This document shows, piece by piece, positions 1 through 11,456 of a DNA stretch of 64,000 nucleotides. Where the stretch lies: assembly GCF_000204055.1 (NCBI RefSeq), contig NW_006768848.1, positions 124,001-188,000 of the forward strand. Direction: 5' to 3'. The notes under the pieces are model-generated. The model saw only the letters and a list, made by a program, of their open reading frames with translations. It was not told where the DNA came from and did no database searches. A program made the position numbers and the translations under genes. This DNA comes from Melampsora larici-populina 98AG31. Its lineage: Eukaryota; Basidiomycota; Pucciniomycetes; Pucciniales; Melampsoraceae. Position 1 is the stretch's first letter; each line of letters begins with the position of its first letter.

Positions 1-927
1 CCAAATTCCCAGCCTGGGGTATAGGTCATGCACATTGCCCAGGACAACACCTTGCTTATAAAATGATATCAATTACTCTCCTAACTTTCTTTCAACATTA
101 TGATGCTCGACTGACAAATGTACCAGCACCAATTTTTCAAGATGTGGCTGCCGCTGGCTTACAACGTCTTAAGACGGAATACAAAATTCAAATTAAAAAA
201 AGATAATCTGAGCTTTCAAAACATGCATATTTCCTTTTTCTTCCAGTTTCAATTTTATGATACATTTGTACTTTCAACTTTTTGGATCTTCTTTGGCTAT
301 TCTTTTTTTTCAGTGTTTGCACTTTGATTTGTGTTTGTTTTTCTTTGTCAATACAAACCTGATAGATATATAGTCCTAGAGGCTTAAAAATGTGCCTAAT
401 AGTTTTCATTTATCTTTCATCTCTCTTTGGATCAGTGTTCATATTTTCAAGAATGGTCGTTTCAAGAATGGAAGTCATGTAATTCTTCCGAGACACGCTA
501 GTACACCTGCTCTCCTGAATGAATAATATCATCTACTGTTCTTCTGCCTCGATTTTGTCGCATGCATGGACTATCCAAACCAATTTCAAGCTGCCTAAAA
601 TTGGTTAATTCGGTTTCAGATAAACTCTACGCAAGCGTAGTTGGGCCCTCAGGATATGGTCATACCCCCTATGAGAAAGATGTTTCTTGATCTTGTCTCT
701 TAATCACTCCTTGAAATTCGATCTCAAACGGATGATTTCATGCATGCCTTCATGTCTCTTAGACAATTGTTTGATCGGACAGTGCTGGTTGTAGAGTTGC
801 AGTTGTACTGATTTTCACCGTATGCAGATCACTTTTTTTAGGATGGTGGCCGTGGGATTAGGTATCATAATCAAGCCCAGATCTTGGGGTTCGGGCTTTC
901 TTATTCTGCTTGTCCACGTCTTACATA
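1..927. other. Intergenic DNA, no supportable gene
   Basis: Only short frames of 60-75 codons occur on either strand, with no family motif, no signal peptide and no coherent splice pattern. I see nothing else to annotate before the foldback element that begins at 928. Confidence 0.5.
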
Positions 928-1099
928 CAGTTGCCGCTCGATATAAGCACACATTGAGTAAGCATATTTTGCTATAGGAATCAAATTTTGGTGAAACAAA
1001 AATGAAAATATGCAGTACACTCCTTTCAAAATGACGCATCGCGCTTTGTAAGCATCAAATTTGGTGCATTTTAGTGATGCTTATAGCGAGCGGTGACTG
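928..1099. mobile_element. 172-bp MITE with TA target duplication
   Basis: Terminal inverted repeats match over about 22 bases. The left end reads CAGTTGCCGCTCGATATAAG and the right end, reverse complemented, CAGTCACCGCTCGCTATAAG. Both ends are flanked by TA (926-927 and 1100-1101). There is no coding potential. TA duplication with CAGT termini points to mobilisation by a Tc1/mariner-type transposase. The AAGCA subterminal motif recurs in the larger element at 4700-5196. Confidence 0.8.
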
Positions 1100-1101
1100 T
1101 A

Positions 1102-2193
1102 TGTGCATCTGAGAAATCAAAATCTTCTTAATCATTCAATCTCGATCTCTTCTTATGTCGGGGAAGTGTTTGAGTTCTTGGATCTGGTCTGAAAACTTGA
1201 ATACATAAGTTGTACAATGTATTCGGTGCATGTCATCATTCGACTGCACCGTCGATCACTTTTTTTTTCTTGCGACCCTATTTTTGAACTTGCAAAAAAA
1301 AGATATGCGGTCGATCAATTGGAAGTCAAGAGAAGGACGTGAACGAAACAAACCCCCGAAGGGATTTGATGTGTGTATGTACCAGATGAGATCATCTCGT
1401 CAATCTTATCATTCAGCTTGGCCTCAAACGACACATTCGGTTTCATAGTTGTCTTGCAAGGCTGAAATGGCTTTGTAAGTGAACGCAACCCTGGAGAATC
1501 ACCGAGAGATTTCGAGGAGGAAGATGACAACACTTTCTGCATGTAGATAGTCCAGTATCAAGCTGTGACTGCTGAGGCAAAGAGGCATACTGAAGAAAAG
1601 TTCTCACTTTTTCTGGGAAGAATTGATTATTGAGCAGTCAAGGTACCAACCAGTGCGGACTTTTGATACCGCGTATTTCCACGTACTCTCTTAAAAGCGC
1701 GCAGCTGATAGAATTGCATACCAGTAAAACCTGGTGATATGATGCCGTCACACTCATCCGCTGCTTCACCTCACCAGGCAAATTAAAGCGCTTAGGAGGG
1801 GTACGGAGCCATGCTTTCTTGTCACTACAAATACATTTGAAGTTCATGGGGAAGGTGGTTTAAAACTCATTACTACAAAGCTTCCAATGTATGGGTTGGC
1901 TCTTGGCAGCTGTTGGAACAGGTGAACATAAGCCTACACAAGCCCTCTATGCGCGGCCAGGTTGTGTTAAGCTAAGAACAGGTGCCTCGAAACTTGAAAG
2001 TCCGCGGGTTCCCAGCCTCCGAGGGCCGGGCCGCCGGGATCCAACTGACTAAGCTCGGGGCTTAGCCACTGAAACGGCACGAAGCCAAACAGTGTTTTTG
2101 AAATGGTGTTTCAGATATTTGAGTTTGACTGTTGCTGAATTATCCATCAATCCACTTTGACGGTCATCACAGTTACATTCCAATTCAATCATC
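1102..2193. other. Intergenic DNA with weak minus-strand coding hints
   Basis: Two minus-strand open stretches (1847-1638 and 1542-1315) could be exons of a short gene, but I could not link them with a convincing intron or recognise a family. A GC-rich patch near 2000-2080 contrasts with the AT-rich surroundings and may be a transposon remnant. No gene is called. Confidence 0.4.
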
Positions 2194-3175
2194 ATGAACT
2201 TCTCTCATCGACCAATCCTACTCAGCATTTTAGTCACCCTTCTCGAGTCTCATATATGCTCAAGCTTCCTTCATACATCGCCTCTATTGGCTTGGTCAAC
2301 TGCACCTGGGTGAGTCAAAGATCCAGTTTCTTTCAAGTTATTTGAATGATATCTGATGTACTGTGATTTCGACATCAAATAATGAATGAAACCGACTTCA
2401 GCGCTCTTCTGACTAACTTGATATCTACCGATTTCGCTGAAGAATATCGACCAATTGAGCAGGAGCTAACATTTGGAGTGACCTCTAACTCCTTCTGTCC
2501 ATCTGGTTCATCATCACTCCTCATCCTCACTCTGTCATCGATCGATCAACAAAAAGCTCTCATCAATGGGAATTTGTCTCCTCGAATCACACAAGCCTAT
2601 AACTCTGCATCTCCTGCAAGTCGAATCCGATTAGCTCATAATCCTCAGAATACAGAGCTCGATGAAACTGTACTACCAAATCTAGTATCGCATTGGAAGA
2701 GTGACTGTGGTGGAAAAGTGATTCTCAGAGAAATAAAAGCTCAAGAAGATATCGGTGATTATCTTGTCTTGTCTTCTATAGCTTTTCACCCATCACTTAC
2801 GAACCTCATCTGTCTTTTGCGCTCCGACCCTTAGACACAATATTCTCACGTGAGATTGCCAATATGCCCGGACCATACATGGTGGTCTGTACCACCACGA
2901 CGATTCAAAGTCTCACCTCGCTCGATCGACGCGCTCTTAGGAAGATATCTCTCGCAGCCGATCCTCAAAAGAACTCAACCATGCCAGATCCACATAGTGG
3001 ATTACTATGGCGCTACAGTTTCTTTTCCGATTACCTGATCATCGGTATCCTTGTGGTGGTCTTCTTACTCATCCCACCTGTTCTTCTCGGATCTCATGCA
3101 CTTCGATCAATTGAATCACCTAGAGGTTTGAAGACTAAGATGGTAGGAGCGATCACTGAATCCAAGGGAAATTAA
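2194..3175 (+). CDS. BIG1: BIG1/VOA1-like ER membrane protein (V-ATPase assembly / cell wall)
   Basis: Model: exons 2194-2309, 2402-2754, 2835-3175, giving 269 residues in phase. The N-terminus is a signal peptide followed by the 'SPLLAWST' motif typical of the mature start of BIG1/VOA1 proteins. The C-terminus has a short 'LLWRYSFF' segment, one membrane helix (FSDYLIIGILVVVFLLIPPV) and a basic cytosolic tail, as in the V-ATPase S1/VOA1 transmembrane family. Family members are ER type I membrane proteins needed for V0 assembly and, in yeast Big1, for beta-1,6-glucan. The last intron (80 nt, donor GTGATT) is inferred from a frame change and is the least certain part. Length is slightly below yeast Big1. 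Identification rests on ends and topology, so it is moderate. Confidence 0.6.
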
Positions 3176-3699
3176 CTTTGAACCTATTAGATTTTGGTTT
3201 GTTCCTTTTAAATTCATGAATCTATTCTGATGTAATGCAAATCTTGTCATTTTCTTATGAGTCTTTCTTCAATTGATTTTGAAATTTGTTATATTAAACT
3301 GATGCAAGACTCACAAATATTTATTTGAGATTGAGATTTTTTATGCTAAAGTGAAATGTACTCCTTCCAATACTTACCGACCTGTTTTACTAGAGCTAGA
3401 CATCAAGCACTTGACAATATTTCTGAAAGAATCAGTATGCAATACACTTGTATCACCAATCAGTCATATGAAAAAGCTTTGTTTGATTGTGTGATCAATT
3501 TTGCATGGACTGCACTGCCTTGGGATTTCACATTGACAATAGCACCTTTCTGAAAGAGGCCACTTCCTAGACATTTCTTCCTTGCTTGGACACCACAAAA
3601 ACAATCTTGAGCCACAGGATATGTGGATTTTTCAAGATTCAAAGAATGGATTGACACAGGACCCACCACCAACATATTTACTTCGGTTTTTCAATCCAA
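3176..3699. other. Downstream intergenic DNA
   Basis: AT-rich sequence after the BIG1-like gene, with short overlapping frames on both strands and no family signal. It probably includes the 3' untranslated region and terminator of that gene. Confidence 0.4.
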
Positions 3700-3975
3700 G
3701 GTATTCTTGGATTCCAAACTTTGGAAAGAAGCTTTCCAAGGTTCTGATCTGAGGTAACTTTCAGTGCAGAATAACCCCTTGGATAATAACCTTGGACAAG
3801 GTCTGTCTGAGGATTTGCCTCCAATGATGCCTTGGATTTTTCATGGATTCAAGACATGGGACAGAAGCTTTCCAAGGTTTTGATCTGAGGTAACTCTCAG
3901 CGCAGAAGAATACCTTGAATAATAACCTCATACAAGGTCTGTTCAAAGATTTTCCTCCAATGATTTCTTGGATGT
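3700..3975. repeat. Two-copy direct repeat, period about 136 bp
   Basis: The blocks starting with GCTTTCCAAGG at 3731 and again at 3867 are the same sequence with scattered substitutions. Each runs through 'TCTGATCTGAGGTAACT' and 'AATAACCT' to 'CCTCCAATGAT'. No long frame spans the copies. It is a diverged tandem duplication of unknown origin, next to the foldback element at about 4000-4395. Confidence 0.75.
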
Positions 3976-3999
3976 CTCAACCCAACTTATCTATGATGG

Positions 4000-4395
4000 C
4001 AGCAACCCCAGAATGCCCCTATGGAGGGTAGTCACAAAGAGGGCTCCTTTTGAGCTCTCTTGGGGCTTTACACAATGGCTTTAAACATACCTGATGTGTT
4101 TTTCAATTCAATCATTACTATCCATTTATATCCTTTTACCATTGCAAAACAGTGGTTTCAAGGACACTTTGACTGATTTGAACCAGCTTATCAATACTGA
4201 GGAGCAGCTAGTGGCTCACAAAAGTATCCCTTGAATGATTCCTAATGTTATTCTTGGTTGAAATGAAATCCTTAAAATTGTGAATGTATTCAACAGTGAC
4301 TTGACATTCTGGGTTACAACAGGAAATCAGAGCCACACAGAGTTCAAAGGGAACTCTTCTATGCAACTACCCTACATAGGGGCATTTTGGGGTCA
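4000..4395. mobile_element. MITE-like element with about 60-bp inverted ends
   Basis: The left arm (from ACCCCAGAATGCCCCTAT near 4004) and the right arm, reverse complemented (ACCCCAAAATGCCCCTAT), match through GGGTAGT and continue with lower similarity to 'GAGCTCT'/'GAACTCT', about 60 bp in all. The interior has no coding potential. The exact ends and the target duplication could not be fixed. Confidence 0.6.
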
Positions 4396-4699
4396 GTACT
4401 GACACCCCAGATCATAATGTGGTCAAGAGAATTTGATGCCCACACAGCATCTTGCAGGTGTCTGAGCTAGGAGGCCCAAGGTGACACTGTGCTGTATATA
4501 GTTGCCCTCAAGGCAATCATGGCTCCTGTAAAAATGATGTGCATACATGTGATACCTGAGTGTACTTGTGGTGTGTGGATTAAATTGGACTGTGCATACA
4601 GATAACAGCCAAGATAGCCAACTTTATGTGACATGTGAAAGAAATTTATTGTACAAAAGTTTGATTCTTGACTTTCAGTTTCACACATCTAGGTTGTTA

Positions 4700-5196
4700 C
4701 AGTGAGATTCCTTTATAAGCATGGTGATGGTTGCACCAAATCCCATGCTAATATAAAAAATGCTTCTTATCGGAACAGACCTAATAGCCTATAGGAGCAT
4801 AAAACATGCTCAAAATTATGCTATGCTTGAATGTCATGCTTGGCACTTGCAACTATTGAAAAATATGTACTACAGAAACCTAGAAGCAAAAATTGACAGA
4901 CAGTTTTTCAATTGATCTTGGCTTTTCTACTCAATGCAGCCTAATTTACTCCACTTCACCTACCTTTCTTCTCCTTTCTTGCATCACATAGAAGCATAAA
5001 CACGTGAAAAAATCATGTTATGCTTCTTTTTTCATGCTTCACATGAAATTATACAAGCATATCAGTCAAAACCTGAAGCATATGCTTAAAATGCTTATAA
5101 ATCCGAATTTACTGCCCACCAAAGATGGTCACATCATTTTTGATGCTTATCAAAAAATATGCTTGTAAAGGCAATGCTTAAAAAGGAATCCCACTG
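4700..5196. mobile_element. 497-bp MITE, TA-flanked, rich in AAGCAT motifs
   Basis: The left end CAGTGAGATTCCTTTATAAG and the reverse-complemented right end CAGTGGGATTCCTTTTTAAG are inverted repeats flanked by TA (4698-4699 and 5197-5198). The interior contains many copies of AAGCAT/ATGCTT in both orientations and no long frame. The CAGT terminus, TA duplication and AAGCA motif link it to the 172-bp element at 928. Confidence 0.75.
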
Positions 5197-5198
5197 TA

Positions 5199-6454
5199 TC
5201 AGTTTTGATGTCAGACAAAATAAATATCCTATCCAATTAAACTCAGGTGAACAGCAGTGGACTTTAGGTGGGACCAAGGTGTGTCAGGCCCACATGCTCT
5301 TATGGGCAGGCCAGCCTCAAAGAAAAGAGTGTACACACAGATATTGGTAATTGGGTTTTGCAGCCACATATGCATAGGAATCAGTCTTGGTGAGACCAAA
5401 GGAGACTCAAAAGACAAGACAAGCTTCTGAAAATGACAAACTTTGAAGTTTTTGTACTCACTGATGAGCTCAACATTATCCAAGGAAGTGATCTTACAAG
5501 ATTCTGCCACAAATGATGTCCTATGTAGTTAGATATTTTTTGACTTTTGCACTGTAAACATCAAACAACTTACTAAAGTGGGAAGGGAGAAATGCTTAAG
5601 AGTTTGATTGGTTATAAACGGATCCATCACTGCATACCTGAGCCCCACACTTATTATATGCATCAGGCTGAGGAAATCAGTAGCTATTATGTACATGCAC
5701 AAACTTAACTAAGTACCACACTGCAAGGGACTTACATGAAACGTCACAAAGCTGACATGAGATTGGTTGGGGGTTTTTCCCAAAATATAGCTGCTTTATG
5801 AAACTTTTTTTCACATGGTACTTACCCTGCCCAAAAATGAGAGTGAACCTTACTTTTCTCTACAAACCAATGCTTGTAGTATCCTAATAACTTCATTGGT
5901 TCTGAAGTAAAGGGAAAACTTTGTAGTCCAACTGCACACTAAACCCAACATTTTAGAGTACACAGATCAGTGTGGATTATTCAATTTGTGTCTTTGAGCC
6001 CTGAGAGACTTTATATATATGTATTTACAGAACCACTTAGGTTTTTGGTAAACTGCATGTATGAGCTTATAGAGACATTCAAGGTGTACAATTTTCATTT
6101 TTGGGCAAGGGAAAGTGAAACTTGTGAAAAAAAGTTCACAAGGTGGCTAGAATTTGGCAAAAAGCCCCGACAAGTTGCACACCAACTTTTTTACTTTACG
6201 TGGGCCCTTGCAAGAGTTGGCGGTTAGGTCTGTGTGAGACTTATATAAGTTTGGTACATACAGGTCTGCTCAGTTTCCGCACATCTGCATAAGTAAATCA
6301 CTTTAAGTACATCATCTAATTTTTTTAGGTTTAACAAAATTATCCCAAATATTGACTACATATACATACCTCTATAGCTACCCAGGAATGAATCTTGAAG
6401 CCATTAGACAGTGACACAACGGGTGTTACATGAAATTTAGTTGATGACATTAGT
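5199..6454. other. Intergenic DNA, no supportable gene
   Basis: Short frames of up to 93 codons on both strands show no recognisable domain, no clean splice series and no compositional contrast. I see nothing annotatable apart from the foldback element that begins at 6455. Confidence 0.4.
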
Positions 6455-6621
6455 GGTACACAAACTTGAACACCCAACATGAAAACCCATGACAACCCAA
6501 TTGTTTTTGGGGTTTTGTCCATTGGATTTCCGCTTCCCCATTGGACAAAACCCAAAAAACAATTGGGTTGTCATGGGTTTTGTCCACGGGTTTTTAGGTT
6601 GGGTGTTGATGTTTGTGTACC
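6455..6621. mobile_element. Near-perfect foldback (palindromic) element, about 167 bp
   Basis: Two arms of about 75-85 bp are inverted copies. The left arm starts GGTACACAAAC and contains CATGACAACCCAATTG; the right arm contains CAATTGGGTTGTCATG and ends GTTTGTGTACC. The loop is only a few bases around 6531-6536. The right arm has a small extra segment near 6584-6597. It encodes nothing. It would fold into a strong hairpin if transcribed. Confidence 0.8.
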
Positions 6622-7345
6622 GCAATTACACCAAACCTTTGAGTCAGTGTATGTATAAATTCTCGATGAGAAGTTGTCTCAAGATTCATGAGAATCTGAT
6701 GTAGACTGTTTGCTAAATACGAACGTAGTAGAAAAAGGAGAATCCTGACAACACCACCGGCGCCCCGCCCAAGATAGTGGCAGCGGAGCGCCCGCGGTGC
6801 GACTTTTACAGCGGTATTATCCGGCTGGCACCATAGCGGGTTTTGAGCCCTGCTACCGCTTGCTTCAGTACCCAAAAAAATGTAGCGGTTTTTCTATCCG
6901 CCCACTATAGCACATTGGCGCTGTGGTATGACTACATATAGCGCTCAATAGCGCATGGTCAGATCATAGCGCCCCGGGGCGCTCATATAGCGCCTTGTAT
7001 CTGGAACTTCTCCACCTAACCCTTTCAACCACCATCTATGTACTCAACACACCAATCAACGATCTCCTCCGAGTCCAATCATTCATCTAATCAACGATCT
7101 CATCCAATCATTCATCTACTCAACACACCGGTAATGTACCCGAGCAGTATTCACCTTCCATCCATCACCACCACCTAATCTTGCTACCAGATCACTTTGA
7201 CGCCTCTCAGTCTGAGTACCATCCGATTCCGTGGACAATGTTGCTGTTTCCTGGTTGGTCGGAGCCATATAAAATGGCTTCAGGTAAGTTTTTCGAATTG
7301 ACTAAGGCTATAGAACTCGCCTGTCTTTCTTTACTGAAACCTATC

Positions 7346-7480
7346 TTCATATTTAGACCAATTCCTTTCAATTTGATCTATAATCTCGACTTCATATTTA
7401 GACCAATTCCTTTCAATTCAATCTATAATCTCGACTTCATATTTAGACCAATTCCTTTCAATTCAATCTATAATCTCGAT
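7346..7480 (+). repeat. Three tandem 45-bp repeats upstream of hAT transposase
   Basis: Units 7346-7390, 7391-7435 and 7436-7480 each start TTCATATTTAGACCAATTCC and are identical except for a few bases. They end 20 bp before the transposase start codon, so they lie in its leader or promoter. The 45-bp unit stays open in one frame (15 residues per unit), but I think this is incidental. Confidence 0.9.
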
Positions 7481-7499
7481 ATATTTTCAACTTCAAATC

Positions 7500-10400
7500 A
7501 TGTCTTCAAACTCACTCTTCCCGCCTAGTGCATCCTCTATTCGTAACCTTAGAACCCGTAGTCCTGTACGAGCTTGACCTGGGTTTGTTATCCATTCACC
7601 AGACTCCCGGCTGGCCCTCCGAGCACCCAGCGAGGACGAAGTCAGTGATTCACCTGATCATGAAGAGAACATCTCTTCGGCACCACCATCACCAACTCAA
7701 GCTGGTCCCTTGCAAGTCAAGAAGAAATTCTTGAAAGGGGCTGGGCATCCTTCACGCCGCGGCCAGGGCAAACGCAAAAGTACTGCGTCACGTAACTCGT
7801 CAGCCTCATCTCCACTCTGCTCCCCAAAGCTTGTGAAGAGGAGAAAGGCTGCCAACTCTGTCCTTCAGGTATGTATACTTTTATCTACTTCATACCTTTT
7901 TCTAAATGTTTTGACATATTGATTTTTTCTGATTGTTTTGATGTTTTTTGATTGATTTTCTGTTTGTATATAATAGGACTATGAAGTACCGGCCGGTCTT
8001 GATGTCAATCAAGATTCCAACGTGCAGTTTGAGCTTGAGCCTGGCATAGTTTGTGCAGCCGGAGCTAGACGAGGTCACCTTGCCCGAGTTGCTAAGCTCC
8101 TTGAATACTTTGAGAAGCCAATCCATGTGACACGAGAGGTATGTAATGACTTTCATCTTCAATCATCACATCTCTCCCATTCCTGTTGAGAGATTGCTAA
8201 CGTTTTCAACAGGTTGGAGATGACCCTCGTAGGTATCGGTGTCGATGGTGTGGCGAGTATTACACTCGAGGCAAGCGCAGCCACTACAACCTATACACTC
8301 ATCGAGATGGTGGTAAGGATCGACCACCTTGCCGGAGACGAAATCTCGCCATCCAAAGTGGTCATGACCTGCCTCCAACATGGAGGGAGCAGCAATCGGA
8401 TATCGTTCAAGTAGGAAACAACAATTCCAACCACACACTCGACTCGTTTTTATCAAAAAGCTCATTCAGTGTTGAGCTTTTCAACACTGTCTTGGTGTTG
8501 TGGATTCTACGTCATGCATAACCTTTCTCACGATTCCATGACCCGGCCCTCCGAGCTGCCTTCAAGTTATCAAATCAATCAGCTAATCTTAGAGGAACCA
8601 CTTGGGCGTCAGAGACAGCCAAAAGTATATACAAAGATCTTTCTTCAACTGTAATCAAACAACTTCAAGTAAGTGTCCACTTCTATCAACATCTTTCTCA
8701 AATCCCAGCATACTGATGTGATCCTGGTGTGATTTAAAGTCAAACAGAAGCAAGTTCTGTCTTATATATGATGTCTGGACGACCAAAGGTCGACGCAAGG
8801 CATTCATGGGAGTTTCTGCTACTTACATTGACGATGAGTGGATGTTCCAATCCAATCATCTCACTCTTAAATTGATTACCTGGCACCATTCTGGGCGTCT
8901 TCTCGCACAGCCAGTTGGTCGATTTTTAATCAGTCACGGGCTACATAAAAAAATGAGTATTTTCACCTTTTTTTGGTCTTATTTAATTTGATATCTCGAT
9001 TTCCTCATAACTTGTCCTTCATTTAATATACAAGTGCTGACATGTATTGTTCCTTTTTTACATGCTTGCTCAGACAACAGATTCAGGTAGTAACAATAAG
9101 ACCATGGCAACTGAGCTTTCGTCTATGTTTCAACACGCCGCAACTCCCGTTGATTGGGACTCGGACGGCCATCAGGTAAGATGCTACACACACAAGATTG
9201 GTCTTGTGGTTAAAGCGGGTCTCAAAGCTCTCGGTCTGAGTGCTGGACATGTCAAGCCGACCACTGAGCCTGGAGTCACCTTGCCAACACCGACTTTCAC
9301 TCTCAACGAGGGTGACGACAATATCAACTTTGGCTCTTCTGGCGATGATGAAGACTTGAACAACTCTGACTCTGACGCATCAGACAGAATTTCAGAAGCT
9401 GGTCTAGATGATGGAAATGGTGATGAAACCAATGGAAGCATAGCTCGTGCAGTTGCTAAGGTAAGACCCTTTTCCCAGCTCTTTCACACCTTTGGAACAA
9501 TCACTCATTTGACTCTGAGCTTACAATATAGGCCAAGAAATTCAATGGCTTGTGTACTAGAAGCTCAGCCAGGCGTCACGAATTTGTGGCCAAAGCTGAG
9601 CAAATGGGATACAAAGGACGTTCCCCTATTTCCGGGTGGGGGGTCCGATGGAATATTGATGTTGATTATCTTAAACGGTTATGTGATGCTCGGGACGTGA
9701 GTATCCTGCTTTACTTACCTATTTCATTCAATCTTTCTCATACTGATTTGGGTTTCCTTTTTTAGGTTATAGATTCTATTCTTCACAGCAATCAAAAGAC
9801 GAAATATTATCAAGGGATTCAATTCACGGATGAAGATTGGGATTCAATTGAGAATCTTGTCAAGATTCTCGAGGTAAGTCTTTTGTTTTGATCTACATTT
9901 TGTTTTCACTGTCTTCTCATCTCTGATTCATTGTTTCCAGGTATTTGTCCATGCTACCAAGCGCATGGAAGGCAACTTCTCCTCTGGCTGTGTATTACTT
10001 GCAGAATACTCGCGCATTGTACACGAGGTTGACACCCTTAAAGATGCATGTGATGATCCTTACTTACAGAACATGCTCAGTGTGATGTTGACAAAACTTG
10101 AAGGCTATCAAGAAGAGGCCGTGGCCTCCGATGTAGTTGTTTTAGCTACTGTGCTCAACCCTCGTTTCCGTAAACGATTCTTTGATCTCAACTACCCCGA
10201 TTCAGCTGTCCGAGCCAAGGAACTCTTCATCAATGCTTTTGAAAAAGCGTTGGCTGAGTGGCCTGAAGATCCGATCAATACCTCATCAGAAACATCGGAA
10301 ATTAATCAGGATACCCCTAACCCTGCACCCATTCCGACTACTTCTTCACAATTTGACATCTTCACAACCGACGTCTCTACCCAGTCACCCTCTGATAAAC

Positions 10401-10833
10401 GGCAAGAAGAACTTGGTGCCTACTTGGAAGGTGCTCACTTGTTGCGAGCAGGCGAGAACGAGCTTCTCTGGTGGAAGGTGAGCTCAATCATCTAATATCT
10501 TATTCTCACTCTTGTTCTTTTATTTTTTACTAACAGTATCTTCATCTATAGGAGCATGAGAAACACTTCCCAGTCCTTGCTACATTAGCTCGCGACTACC
10601 TCGCATTATCGGCCACCTCGTGCGCATGCGAGAGGACGTTCTCTTTGGCAGCCAATATTGCGGTGCATGGGCGTGGGTCTCTATCAGCAAAATCAATCAC
10701 CATGCTGGTTGGTGTTTGTGAATGGTTGAAAGCGAAGATTACTTTAGTTACCGGTAAATTTGTTGAAGCGTGTGCTTATGTTAATGCGTATGAGTCTGAC
10801 CAACGCAAGGGCAAGGGCAAGGGTAAAAATTAG
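7500..10833 (+). pseudogene. hAT transposase with BED zinc finger, inactivated
   Basis: Exons, all joining in phase: 7500-7868, 7977-8138, 8213-8668, 8740-8952, 9074-9460, 9532-9696, 9766-9873, 9941-10477, 10552-10833. An acidic/proline/lysine-rich N-terminus leads to a BED-type finger (CRWCGEYY ... YNLYTHRDG) in exon 3. The hAT catalytic region follows (IYDVWTTKG in exon 4, TDSGSNNKT in exon 5), then the dimerisation region (SATSCACERTFSLAA) in exon 9. Lesions: TGA at 7575-7577, TAA at 8519-8521, and the expected GTGAGT donor after exon 4 reads ATGAGT at 8953. All three are explained by C:G to T:A changes. The copy therefore cannot make full-length transposase as read. An AT-AG intron is a less likely reading of the third lesion. 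Confidence 0.85.
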
Positions 10834-11317
10834 AGTTATCTGCTTTACTTCATCATTCTGATTAAACACGACCTTAAACCCCCCAAAAAAACTTGTCCTT
10901 TTTCATTCAATCTATCTTCTTACTGATAAACAGGAGTTCGTATCAGTTTTAATCAATGTTGTGTGCTTTTCTTTTTTGCTAGTTTCATAAAAAACAACAA
11001 AACTTAAAAAAAAAAAAAAATTCCTTTTCTTACTTTTTTTATCACTTCTACGTCCCCACTCAGCCCTTGAGAGTATTTTATGCAATCAACACGGGCTTTT
11101 TTAAAAAAATTGCTCTTTTTGCCGCTTTATTTCGCTATCAAGCCAAAAAAAAATCAACAGCGGAGCGGAGCGTTCACTAAAGCCGCACCGCTCTCAGATC
11201 TCATAGCAATCTGTTTTCTATAGCGAAGCGGTAGTGCTTTCTTACATAGCGCAAAACCGCTCCGCCCGTAAATATTGGAAATTTAGCGGATTGGAGCGGA
11301 GCGCCGTGGGTGTTGAC

Positions 11318-11456
11318 CCTGAGGGCACAGGTCTCTGTGTAAGACTACGACGAACAGCAAGTCTACGAAAGGTTAAGACAACTAACCTGAGGGCACAGGT
11401 CTCTGTGTAAGACTACGACGAACAGCAAGTCTACGAAAGGTTAAGACAACTAACCT
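11318..11456. repeat. Perfect tandem duplication, 68-bp unit
   Basis: The unit beginning CCTGAGGGCACAGGTCTCTG at 11318 is repeated at 11386 with no visible difference. It starts 3 bp beyond the right end of the hAT element, within a stretch beginning TGTTGACCC that resembles an LTR start. A structurally similar duplication lies at 18125-18306. Confidence 0.85.

Larger units (their letters stand above)
6749..11315 (+). mobile_element. Decayed hAT-family DNA transposon, about 4.6 kb
   Basis: The ends are imperfect inverted repeats: CAACACCACCGGCGCCCCGC at the left and, reverse complemented, CAACACCCACGGCGCTCCGC at the right. Both subterminal regions (6760-6990 and 11090-11310) are packed with AGCGG/TAGCGC motifs, typical of hAT transposase-binding repeats. 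A nine-exon transposase lies between them. Flanks ATCCTGA and ACCCTGA are a possible target duplication with one mismatch. The encoded protein is inactivated (see 7500-10833). Confidence 0.8.

Noticed and set aside
1315..1847. Two minus-strand open stretches that might be exons of one gene
   Set aside because: No intron joining them in phase looked convincing and neither shows a family motif.
8214..8414. Plus-strand 66-codon frame within hAT exon 3
   Set aside because: Out of frame with the BED-finger coding sequence, which is clearly the real frame.
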